Shown here piece by piece: positions 1 through 7,200 of a DNA stretch of 15,213 nucleotides (positions are counted from its first letter, which is position 1; each line of letters starts with the position of its first letter). Under the pieces are notes generated by a model. The model saw nothing but the letters and a program-made list of their open reading frames with translations. It did not search any database and had not been told where the DNA came from. Source of the stretch: CALKHQ01 sp050329975 (GTDB lineage Bacteria; Pseudomonadota; Alphaproteobacteria; CALKHQ01); NCBI GenBank assembly GCA_050329975.1, contig JBHJOG010000045.1, positions 1 through 15,213 on the forward strand, read 5' to 3'. Position numbers and translations under genes: made by a program.

Positions 1-259
1 GAAACGGCGCAGCCGGCAGGCTCGGCCCGGCGACGTAGAAGCCCGAGCCCGGCCGCGACTGGATGGCGCCCTCGGCGGCCAGCCGGTCATAGGCCTCGAC
101 GACGGTGGACTTCGAAACCTGGGCGTCGGCCGCCATTCGCCGGATCGACGGCAGCCGGGCGCCCGGCGCCCAGGCGCGCGCGGCTATCCGGTCCCGCACC
201 GACCGCATCACCTGCTCGATCCGGGTCAGCGCTGGCTGCAGCGCGCGTTGCTCGGTCAT
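1..259 (-). CDS. MocR/PdxR-type GntR-family transcriptional regulator, N-terminal part (runs off left edge)
   Basis: Only the first 86 codons are present; the gene continues beyond position 1. The translated fragment is a GntR-type winged helix-turn-helix: an initial helix (TRIEQVMRSVRDRIA), then GARLPSIRRMAADAQVSKSTVVEAYDRL and the wing SRPGSGFYVAG. The LPS-R-A-----S--TV--AY--L pattern is typical of MocR proteins, in which this domain is fused to an aminotransferase-like PLP-binding domain; that second domain would lie outside the window. The ATG at 257-259 (complement) has a good ribosome binding site, GGAGGG, a few bases upstream. The gene diverges from an EamA transporter, a pairing often seen for MocR regulators that repress themselves and activate the neighbour. 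The exact ligand is unknown. An ordinary GntR regulator cannot be excluded without the C-terminal part, but the wing and the neighbour favour MocR. Confidence 0.85.
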   Translation of the reverse strand, partial: MTEQRALQPALTRIEQVMRSVRDRIAARAWAPGARLPSIRRMAADAQVSKSTVVEAYDRLAAEGAIQSRPGSGFYVAGPSLPAAPF

Positions 260-392
260 CCGTACCCTCCGACGTACCAGTACAGTCCAGCACAATCATA
301 ACGGAGCGTCCCTGGCGGCGGCGAGGGATTTCAGCGAGGGTCCGTCCCCGCCCCACGCGCATGCGCGGGCTAGGATATCCGGAGGAGCCCTG
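260..392. promoter_or_regulatory. Divergent control region between MocR regulator and EamA transporter
   Basis: The 133-base gap contains a repeat cluster at 261-290. CGTACC occurs at 261-266 and 273-278, GTAC starts at 262, 274 and 280, and CCAG recurs at 277-280 and 287-290, ten bases apart. Next to it, 294-300 reads as a minus-strand -10-like TATGAT (complement of 295-300) and a weaker plus-strand AATCAT (294-299). No good -35 is visible on either strand. The cluster would lie at the -35 position for the transporter and downstream of the -10 for the regulator, which fits activation of one and repression of the other. The repeats are seen directly; the regulatory reading is inference. Confidence 0.5.
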
Positions 393-1262
393 ATGCCGCC
401 TGCCCAGCTGGGACTGATCAACGGCTTTGCCGGCATGCTGATCTTCAGCGCGTCGCTGCCGGCGACGCGGCTGGCGGTGCTCGAGTTCGACCCGCTGTTC
501 CTGACGATGGCCCGCGCCAGCATCGCCGCGCTGTGCGCAGCGCTGTGGATCGGCTATGTGCGCGCGCCGCGCCCGGCGCGCGGCGACCTCGGCCGGCTGG
601 TGGTAGTCGCGCTGGGCGTGGTGGTCGGCTTCCCGCTGCTGACCGCGCTGGCGCTGCAGCAGGTGACGGCGATGCGGGGCATGGTGTTCATCGGGCTGCT
701 GCCGCTCGCCACAGCACTCGCCGGCATGCTGCACGGCGGCGAACGGCCGCGGCCCGCCTACTGGCTGTTCTCCAGCCTGGGCGCCGTACTGGTCGGCGGA
801 TTCGCGCTCGCCAGCGGCGGCGGCGACGGCGGGCTGCAGGGCGACCTGCTGCTGCTCGCCGCGGTGCTGGTCTGCGGCGTCGGCTATGCCGAGGGCGCGG
901 TGTTGTCGCGCCGGCTCGGCGGGGTGCAGGTAATCTCCTGGGCGCTGCTGCTCGCGCTGCCGGCGATGCTGCCGCTGGCGATTCTGCTGCGGCCCGACAG
1001 CGTCGCCGGCATCGGCACGCCCGGCTGGCTCGGCCTCGCATACGTCTCGCTGTTCAGCATGTTCGTCGGCTTCGTGTTCTGGTACCGCGGCTTGGCCCAG
1101 GGCGGCATCGCCGCCGTCTCCCAGATCCAGCTGCTGCAGCCGTTCTGCGGCATGGCGCTCGCAGCGATGCTGCTGGGCGAGACGCTGGACTGGCCGGTGC
1201 TGGCGGTGGCGGCGGGGGTCGCCGGCTGCGTCGCCGGCGCGCGCCGGTTTGCGCGCCGCTGA
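393..1262 (+). CDS. EamA/DMT-superfamily inner-membrane transporter
   Basis: The 289-residue protein is almost entirely hydrophobic, with about ten membrane segments in two EamA repeats (roughly residues 7-130 and 142-285). The C-terminal repeat shows the usual order for the family: a conserved glycine-rich segment, then LLQPFCGMALAAMLLGET with the conserved GE before the last helix, and a basic tail. The ATG at 393 is chosen because GGAGGA lies six bases upstream; the open frame extends back to 105, but that part would overlap the divergent regulator gene and is not hydrophobic. EamA proteins export or import small metabolites, often amino acids. The divergent MocR regulator suggests a substrate tied to amino acids, amines or vitamin B6, but the sequence does not identify it. 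Confidence 0.9.
   Translation: MPPAQLGLINGFAGMLIFSASLPATRLAVLEFDPLFLTMARASIAALCAALWIGYVRAPRPARGDLGRLVVVALGVVVGFPLLTALALQQVTAMRGMVFIGLLPLATALAGMLHGGERPRPAYWLFSSLGAVLVGGFALASGGGDGGLQGDLLLLAAVLVCGVGYAEGAVLSRRLGGVQVISWALLLALPAMLPLAILLRPDSVAGIGTPGWLGLAYVSLFSMFVGFVFWYRGLAQGGIAAVSQIQLLQPFCGMALAAMLLGETLDWPVLAVAAGVAGCVAGARRFARR
1235..1258 (+). terminator. GC-rich hairpin at the end of the EamA gene, possible terminator
   Basis: CGGCGCGC (1235-1242) and GCGCGCCG (1251-1258) form a perfect eight-base stem with an eight-base loop just before the stop codon. The convergent LysR gene ends only two bases away, so any terminator for either gene must lie in coding sequence. No T-run follows, so this is a weak call. 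Confidence 0.22.
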
Positions 1263-1264
1263 GA

Positions 1265-2167
1265 CTAGTCGTGTTTGCCCGCCTGGTCTGCGACCTTCGC
1301 CGTTACGAAGTCCAGGAAGGCACGCAACGCCATCGGCATGTGGCGATGGCTCGGGTACACGGCGTGGATGGTGCCGACATCGCCGCCATAGTTGGGCAGC
1401 ACCTGCTGGAGGCGCCCCGAGCGCAGATAGTCGGAGACCAGTGCCGTCGGCAGCAGCGCGATGCCGAGGCCGGCGAGCGCGGCTTGTACCTCGGCATGCG
1501 AGCCGTAGACGGCAATCCGGCCGGTGACAGGTACGTCGCGCCAGCCGTTCGGTCCGCGCAGCCGCCACACCTCCGAGTCGAGGGAGGGTCCGAACACGAT
1601 GCAGTCGTGTCGCGGCAGATCTTCGATCCGCCCCGGCACGCCCCGCTTCTCGAGGTAACCGGCACTGGCCAGCAGGATGCGCGGCGAGCTGCCGAGCTTG
1701 CGGACGATCAGGCTCGAGTTGGGCAGCTGGCCGGTGCGGATCGACACGTCGGCGCGCTCCTCGATCGGGTCGACCGGCGCGTCGGTGAGCTTGAGCTCGA
1801 TCCGGACTTTCCTATGCAGCTCCAGGAACTCGGCGATCCAGACGATCAGCTTGCGGGAGCCGACAGCGACCGGCGCGGTGACGCGCAGTGTGCCGCTCGG
1901 TTCGATCTGCGCCGCGGCGATCCGCTCGCGCGCGGACTCCAGGGATGAGAGACCCCGGGCCGCCTCCTCGTAGTAAGCCCGGCCCAGCGCGGTCAACTCG
2001 ACCCGGCGCGTCGTGCGCTGCAGCAACCGAGCGCCGAGGCTTTCCTCCAGCTGCGCGACGTTACGGCTGACCGTCGCCTTCGGCACCCCGAGCGCCCGCG
2101 CCGCCGCAGAGAAGCTGCCGGCCTCGACCACCCGGGCGAACAGGACGATATGGTTGAGATCAGTCAT
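1265..2167 (-). CDS. LysR-family transcriptional regulator
   Basis: The 300-residue product has the normal length for the family. Residues 1-60 are the LysR winged helix-turn-helix: FARVVEAGSFSAAARALGVPKATVSRNVAQLEESLGARLLQRTTRRVELTALG. A linker helix (about 61-88) follows, then the periplasmic-binding-protein-like effector domain (about 90-295) with the usual LRVTAPVAVG start. AGGAG lies about seven bases upstream of the ATG. The gene diverges from an NmrA-like protein and an LTTR-type box sits in the gap, so the likely role is control of that gene and of its own. Its stop codon is two bases from the stop of the convergent EamA gene. The effector is unknown; by analogy with similar pairs an electrophile or quinone is possible, which is only a guess. 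Confidence 0.93.
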   Translation of the reverse strand: MTDLNHIVLFARVVEAGSFSAAARALGVPKATVSRNVAQLEESLGARLLQRTTRRVELTALGRAYYEEAARGLSSLESARERIAAAQIEPSGTLRVTAPVAVGSRKLIVWIAEFLELHRKVRIELKLTDAPVDPIEERADVSIRTGQLPNSSLIVRKLGSSPRILLASAGYLEKRGVPGRIEDLPRHDCIVFGPSLDSEVWRLRGPNGWRDVPVTGRIAVYGSHAEVQAALAGLGIALLPTALVSDYLRSGRLQQVLPNYGGDVGTIHAVYPSHRHMPMALRAFLDFVTAKVADQAGKHD

Positions 2168-2188
2168 CTGTTGCTCCTAATGGAACAG
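2168..2188. promoter_or_regulatory. LTTR box (CTGTT-N11-AACAG), likely LysR operator
   Basis: CTGTT at 2168-2172 and AACAG at 2184-2188 are perfect five-base inverted arms 11 bases apart, which satisfies the T-N11-A rule for LysR sites. The box starts at the base next to the LysR start codon and covers its Shine-Dalgarno sequence. Its centre (2178) is about 52 bases before the predicted start of the divergent transcript, close to the usual place for a LysR recognition site. Confidence 0.6.
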
Positions 2189-2194
2189 TCCTTC

Positions 2195-2223
2195 TTGACT
2201 ATCCTGACTAGCACAACGGTTAT
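2195..2223 (+). promoter_or_regulatory. Sigma-70-like promoter of the NmrA-like gene
   Basis: TTGACT (2195-2200) and GGTTAT (2218-2223) are separated by 17 bases, with a predicted start near 2230 and a leader of about 47 bases. TGACTA occurs at 2196-2201 and again at 2205-2210, in the region where a LysR activation site would lie. The spacing and the -35 are good and the -10 is moderate. Confidence 0.55.
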
Positions 2224-2276
2224 CGGCCCACCACCTTGAGCCCATCGCTTTCTTGAACCGAATGAAGGATGGGCAG

Positions 2277-3179
2277 ATGACCCGCAGGACAGTTCTCGTC
2301 ACCGGCGCTACCGGCAAGCAGGGCGGCGCAGTCGCCCGCGCGCTGCTCGCCGCCGGGCACGACGTCGTCGCGTTGACGCGAAACCCGAAGCATCCGTCGG
2401 CCGCGGTGCTGGTCGCCGCCGGAGCGCGGCTGACGCAGGGCGACTTCCGGCACGCAGAGTCGCTGCTGCCTGCGCTGCGCGAGGTAGATACCCTTTACCT
2501 GATGGGCACGCCCTACGGCTCGAGCGTCGAGGAGGAGGTCACCCAGGGAATCGCCGCCGTCGACGCTGCCAGACAGGCCCGGATCGGCCACCTGATCTAC
2601 GGCTCCGTCGCCGGCGCCGATACGGCCACCGGCATTCCGCATTTCGACAGCAAGAGCCGGATCGAGCGCCACATCGCGGGCACCGGCATCGACGCCACGA
2701 TCAGCGCGCCGGCCGCCTTCATGGATTTCCTCAACCCGGCGCTCGTCGACGGCCTGCGCCAGGGCGAGCTGCGCATGGCGCTGTCCGCGACCCGGCCGCT
2801 GCAATATGTGTCGGTCACCGACATCGGCCGCTTCGTCGCCAGCCTGGTCGAGCGCCGCCAAGGGGTGTTCGGCCGGCGGATCGAGATCGCCGGCGACGAG
2901 TTGACCGGCCCGCAAACGGCGGCGACGCTGTCGCTCGCCAGCGGCCGGGACATCCGCTACGCACCCTTCCCGGCGGCAGCGCTCCGCGCCTACGATGAAG
3001 ACCTGGCCGCCATGTTCGAGTGGTTCGAGCGCGACGGTTACTCCGTCGACCGCGCCGTCCTCGCCCGCGAATTCCCGGAGATCCCGTGGCAGAGCGTCGC
3101 CGACTGGGCGCGCGAGCAGGACTGGGTGGCCGCGTTGAGCGCACACGACCAGCCACAGCCCGCGGCCTCTGGACGGTAG
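2277..3179 (+). CDS. NmrA-like NAD(P)-binding Rossmann-fold protein
   Basis: The 300-residue protein opens with a beta strand and the dinucleotide-binding glycine motif GATGKQG at residues 10-16, followed by VVALTRNP at the end of the second strand. This is the atypical short-chain dehydrogenase pattern of NmrA/HSCARG proteins. The IYGSVAGAD, FDSKSRIERHI and SAPAAFMDF stretches also match that family, and the YxxxK of classical dehydrogenases is replaced by F-x-x-K. Members act as redox sensors or NAD(P)H-dependent reductases; which applies here is not visible. The ATG at 2277 is chosen because AAGGA precedes it by seven bases; the TTG at 2253 and ATG at 2262 lack such a site. The divergent LysR gene probably regulates it. 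A hairpin follows the stop codon, so it is probably transcribed alone. Confidence 0.88.
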   Translation: MTRRTVLVTGATGKQGGAVARALLAAGHDVVALTRNPKHPSAAVLVAAGARLTQGDFRHAESLLPALREVDTLYLMGTPYGSSVEEEVTQGIAAVDAARQARIGHLIYGSVAGADTATGIPHFDSKSRIERHIAGTGIDATISAPAAFMDFLNPALVDGLRQGELRMALSATRPLQYVSVTDIGRFVASLVERRQGVFGRRIEIAGDELTGPQTAATLSLASGRDIRYAPFPAAALRAYDEDLAAMFEWFERDGYSVDRAVLAREFPEIPWQSVADWAREQDWVAALSAHDQPQPAASGR

Positions 3180-3195
3180 CGCCCCGGGCGTCAGC

Positions 3196-3224
3196 CGCCG
3201 CCTGGGGGAGCAGGCAGGCGTTGT
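3196..3224 (+). terminator. Likely intrinsic terminator after the NmrA-like gene
   Basis: CGCCGCCTG (3196-3204) pairs with CAGGCAGGCG (3211-3220) in a nine-base GC-rich stem with one bulged base and a six-base loop. TTGT follows, a poor but real T-rich tail. It lies 17 bases after the stop codon and before the TetR promoter. Confidence 0.4.
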
Positions 3225-3237
3225 CGAAGTGACGCAC

Positions 3238-3266
3238 TTGACTCTCTAGGACGGTCGTCCTAATTC
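3238..3266 (+). promoter_or_regulatory. Predicted TetR-gene promoter
   Basis: TTGACT (3238-3243) is a strong -35; 17 bases later TAATTC (3261-3266) is a weak -10. The TetR-type palindrome fills the spacer, as expected for repression. A 13-base palindrome, AAGTG-ACG-CACTT (3227-3239), also overlaps the first two bases of the -35. The predicted start falls at about 3273, the same base as the start codon. Confidence 0.45.
3247..3262. promoter_or_regulatory. TetR-type operator TAGGACG-GT-CGTCCTA
   Basis: This is a perfect inverted repeat with seven-base arms and a two-base centre, lying eleven bases before the TetR start codon and inside its promoter spacer. Length, symmetry and place all fit a TetR-family operator, most likely bound by the adjacent regulator. 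The palindrome is seen directly; the binding is inferred. Confidence 0.75.
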
Positions 3267-3272
3267 ATCGCG

Positions 3273-3914
3273 ATGAGCAGGACGACCGTTCCAGAACCCG
3301 AGCCGGCTCCCGGCACAGCCCCGATCGCCCGGACGACCAGGGACCAGATCGTCGCGGCGGCCGACCGGTTGTTCTATCGGCAGGGTTACGAACACACCTC
3401 GTTCTCGGACATCGCCGCCGCGGTGCAGATTTCGCGCGGCAACTTCTACTACCACTTCAAGAGCAAGGACGAGATCCTCGGCGCCGTCATCGACGCCCGC
3501 CTCGCCGATACCCGGAAGACGCTCGAACGCTGGGAGCGGGACGGCGAGACGCCCGAGGAGCGGATCGGCTGCTTCATCCACATCCTGGTCGCCAACCGGA
3601 CGCTCATCGAGCGCTACGGCTGCCCGGTCGGGACGCTCTCGACCGAGCTGGCCAAGCTGAACCACCTGTCGAAAGCCGAGGCCGGCAAGCTGTTCGCCCT
3701 GTTCCGGAACTGGCTGTGCAGGCAGTTCGTGTTGCTCGGCTGCAAGAGGGATGCGGACGACCTGACGATGCACCTGCTCGCGCGCAGCCAGGGCGTGGCC
3801 ACGCTGGCCACCGCCTTCGGCGACGACGGGTTCATCCAGCGAGAGGTACAGCTGATGTACGACTGGCTGCGCACACTCGCCCAGGACGCCGGAGCGCCGG
3901 CGCCGAGGGCCTGA
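3273..3914 (+). CDS. TetR/AcrR-family transcriptional repressor
   Basis: The 213-residue protein has a TetR helix-turn-helix at about residues 22-69: RDQIVAAADRLFYRQGYEHT, then SFSDIAAAVQISRGNFYYHFKSKDEIL. The GNFYYHFKSKDE recognition-helix region is canonical. The remaining 140 residues form the all-helical ligand and dimer domain, including CPVGTLSTEL. A proline-rich tail of about 20 residues precedes the first helix. The ATG at 3273 is the only ATG before the domain but has no Shine-Dalgarno sequence, and the predicted transcription start coincides with it, so the message could be leaderless. The perfect operator upstream implies autoregulation. A YciI-like gene follows 39 bases later and is probably cotranscribed. 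The ligand is unknown. Confidence 0.93.
   Translation: MSRTTVPEPEPAPGTAPIARTTRDQIVAAADRLFYRQGYEHTSFSDIAAAVQISRGNFYYHFKSKDEILGAVIDARLADTRKTLERWERDGETPEERIGCFIHILVANRTLIERYGCPVGTLSTELAKLNHLSKAEAGKLFALFRNWLCRQFVLLGCKRDADDLTMHLLARSQGVATLATAFGDDGFIQREVQLMYDWLRTLAQDAGAPAPRA
3279..3292. promoter_or_regulatory. Possible second, degenerate TetR operator
   Basis: AGGACG-AC-CGTTCC lies in codons 3-7 of the TetR gene. Its first 11 bases (3279-3289) are the exact reverse complement of 3251-3261 within the main operator. The second arm is imperfect (four of six pairs). The centres of the two sites are 31 bases apart, about three helical turns, so two dimers could bind the same face. Chance similarity is possible. 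Confidence 0.3.
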
Positions 3915-3953
3915 GCAACGAACCCACCGCCAGCGAAGAGAGGAAACCCACCG

Positions 3954-4241
3954 ATGTTCGTCGTTCTGCTCCGCTTCTCCGCCAACAAGGACCGGGCCAG
4001 GCAGCTCATGGACGGGCACAATGCCTGGATCCGGCGCGGCTTCGACGAGGACGTGTTCCTGCTGGCGGGGACGCTTCAGCCGAGCCTGGGCGGCAGCATT
4101 GTCGCCCACAACACCTCGCTGCCCGAGCTGCAGAGCCGGGTCAGTGAGGACCCGTTCGTCGCCGAGGATGTCGTTGCGGCCGAAATCCTCGAGATCTCGC
4201 CGGCGCGGACGGACAGGCGGCTCGATTTCCTGGTCGGATGA
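3954..4241 (+). CDS. YciI-like family protein
   Basis: The 95-residue protein matches the YCII-related fold (ferredoxin-like dimeric alpha-beta barrel). It opens with the strand MFVVLLRFS, has the conserved histidine at residue 22 (GHNAWIRRGF), an acidic DED at 31-33, the LLAGTLQP turn at 37-43, and the late DPFVAEDVVAAEILEISP segment that carries the typical DPF motif. The family's His-Asp pair is thought to be catalytic, but few members have a known reaction. AGGA lies nine bases before the ATG. It follows the TetR gene by 39 bases in the same direction with no terminator between, so the two probably form an operon and the repressor controls this protein. The gene converges on putA with ten bases between stop codons. 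Confidence 0.85.
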   Translation: MFVVLLRFSANKDRARQLMDGHNAWIRRGFDEDVFLLAGTLQPSLGGSIVAHNTSLPELQSRVSEDPFVAEDVVAAEILEISPARTDRRLDFLVG

Positions 4242-4251
4242 CGGCTACCCG

Positions 4252-7200
4252 TCAGCCGCCGCCCTGCGCCAGCAGGCTGGCGTTGCCGCCGGCGGCGGTG
4301 GTGTTGACGCTGAGCGCGCGCTCGATGGCGAAGCGGGTCAGGTAGAGCGGGCCGCCGGCTTTCGGGCCGGTGCCGGACAGGCCCTCGCCGCCGAACGGCT
4401 GGACGCCGACGACCGCGCCGATCATCGAGCGGTTGACGTAGATGTTGCCGACCGGCAGCCGGGCGGCGAGCGCCTCGGCGCGGTCGTCGATCCGGCTGTG
4501 CAGCCCGAAAGTGAGCCCGAAACCGGTTTCCTCGATCTCGGCCAGCAACTGGTCGAGCTTGCGCGGGTCGAAGCGGATCACGTGCAGGATCGGCCCAAAC
4601 ACCTCGCCGCCGATGCGGGCGAGCCCGTCCACCTCATAGGCGCGCGGCGGGAAGAACCAGCCGTCGAGGTCGGGTGCGGCGCAGGCGTGGATCAGTTTCG
4701 CCTCCCGGTCCATCCGCTCGGCATGGGCCGCCAGCATCGCGTGCGCGTCGCCGTCGATCACCGGTCCGACGTCGGTGGCCAGGTCGGCGGGGTCGCCGAT
4801 CCGCAGCTCGGCCATGGCGCCGGCGAGCATGGCGATCAGCTTGTCGGCCACCTCCTGCTGCACGAACAGCGCGCGCAGCGCCGAGCAGCGTTGGCCGGCG
4901 CTGCGGAAGGCGGAGGTGACGACGTCGGCGACCACCTGCTCGGGCAGCGCGGTGGAATCGACGATCATGCAGTTGAGGCCGCCGGTCTCGGCGATCAGTG
5001 GCACGATCGCACCGTCGCGGGCGGCCAGCGCGCGGTTGATCAGGCGCGCGGTCTCGACCGAGCCGGTGAAGGCGACGCCGTCGATCCGGGGATGCGCGGT
5101 GAGGGCGGCCCCGACGGTTTCGCCGGGGCCGGGGAGGACGTGCAGCACGTCCTCAGGCACGCCGGCTTCGTGCAGCAGCGCCACCGCGCGCGCCGCGATC
5201 AGGGGTGTCTGCTCGGCCGGCTTGGCCAGCACCGCGTTGCCGGCGACCAGGGCCGCCGCAACCTGGCCGGTGAAGATCGCCAGCGGAAAATTCCACGGGC
5301 TGATGCAGGCGAAGACGCCGCGGCCGCGCAGCGCATAGCTGTTGCGCTCGCCGGTGGGGCCCGGCAGCTCGCGCGGAGGTCCGAACAGGCCGCGCGCCTC
5401 GGCGGCGTAGTAGCGCAGGAAATCCTCCGCCTCGCGGACCTCGGCGACCGCATCGTCGAGGGTCTTGCCGGCCTCGCGCACGCACAGCGCCATCAGCTCG
5501 GCCCGGTGGGCGACGTAGAGATCGGCAGCCCGTTCCAGGCAGACCGCCCGCTCGTCGACCGGGCGGCTGTCCCAGCCCCGCTGCGCCGCCTTGCCCGTGG
5601 CCAGCGCCCGCTCCACGTCGGCGGCGCCGGCTTCGACCACGCTGCCGACCACCATCGACCGATGCGCCGGGTTCCGCACCGCCGTGCCCTTGCCGGCCGT
5701 TGGCGCCGGCGCTTCCATCGCCGCGGCCAGCTCGGCCAGGCGCGGCCGGTCTGACAGGTCCTCGCCCAGGGAATTCGGGCGCACCGGCCGGTAGAGGTCG
5801 ACCGGCAGCGGAATCGCCGGGTTGGCGATCGGATCGGTGCGCATCGTGCGCAGCACCGGATCGGCGATCACCTCGTCGACCGGCAGCTCGTCGTCGGCCA
5901 GCCGGTTGACGAAGGAGGTGTTGGCGCCGTTCTCCAGCAGCCGGCGCACCAGGTAGGCGAGCAGCTCGCGATGGCCGCCGACCGGGGCGTAGATCCGGCA
6001 GGCCGCACGCGCGTCCGGGGTCGCCTTCTCGACCACCGCTTCGTAGAGCGGCTCGCCCATGCCGTGCAGGCGCTGGAACTCGTAGGCGCGGGTGCCGGCG
6101 GCGTTGGCCATGACCATGGCCGCGGCCAGCGAATGGGCGTTGTGGGTGGCGAACTGGGGATAGAACGCCTTGGGGTCCGCCAGCAGGGCCTGGGCGCAGG
6201 CGAGCCAGGAGACGTCGGTCGAGCGCTTGCGGGTGAACACGGGATAGCCGGCCAGCCCGTCGACCTGGGCCTGCTTGATCTCGGTGTCCCAATAGGCGCC
6301 CTTGACCAGGCGGACCATCAGCCGGCGTTTCGCGGTTTCCGCCAGGCCGGCCAGCCAGCCGACGACGTGGACCGCCCGCTTCTGGTAGGCCTGCAGCGCC
6401 AGCCCCAGCCCCTCCCAGCCGGCCAGCGCCGGCTCGGCGGCGGTGGCGGCGATCAGGTCGAGGGACAGGTCCAGCCGGTCCGCCTCCTCGGCGTCGATGC
6501 AGATGCCGATGTCATGCTGCCTGGCGAGTTCGCAGAGGCCGACAATCCGCGGCGCCAGTTCGGCCATCACCCGGTCCGCCTGGGCGACCTCGTAGCGCGG
6601 ATGCAGCGCCGACAGCTTGATCGAGACGCCGGGGCCCTCGATCGGCCCGCGGCCGGTGGCGTGCCGGCCGACCCGCTCGATCGCCGTCGCATAGGCGTCG
6701 TGGTAGCGGGCGGCGTCGGCGGCGGTCATCGCCGCCTCGCCCAGCATGTCGTAGGAATAGCGGTAGCCGGCCCGCTCGGCGGCGCGCGACTCCTTCAGGG
6801 CCGCGTCGATGGTCTCGGCGAGCACGAACTGCCGGCCCATGATCCGCATCGCCTGGGTCATCGCCTGGCGGATCACCGGCTCGCCGCTGCGCTGGACCAG
6901 CCGGCGCAGCGCCCGGTTGAGGTCGCCGGAATCCGGCGCCTCGTCGCGCAGGATCCGGCCGCTGAGCATCAGGCCCCAGGAGGAGGCGTTGACCAGCACC
7001 GAGCCGCTCTGGCCGACATGGTCGGCCCAGTTGCCGTCGGCGATCTTGTCGCGGATCAGCTCGTCGACCGTGCCGGCGTCCGGCACCCGCAGCAGCGCCT
7101 CGGCCAGGCACATCAGGACCACCCCCTCGCGGGTGTCGAGGCCGTATTCCTGCAGGAAGGCGTCGATCCCGCCCGGCTTCACCCGCCGCTCGCGCACCGT

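Noticed and set aside
105..392. Upstream in-frame extension of the first EamA gene
   Set aside because: It overlaps the divergent MocR gene, lacks membrane character, and a good ribosome site precedes the ATG at 393.
87..1568. 493-codon minus-strand open frame across the EamA gene and the end of the LysR gene
   Set aside because: It is antisense to the EamA gene and out of frame with LysR; the product is Arg/Gln-rich and unlike any protein family I know.
4267..4296. Two small palindromes (CGCCAG/CTGGCG and GCCGCCGGCGGC) near the putA 3' end as a terminator for yciI-like or putA genes
   Set aside because: They lie inside putA codons of the Gly/Ala-rich tail, are short, and no T-run follows on either strand; chance is likely in such GC-rich sequence.
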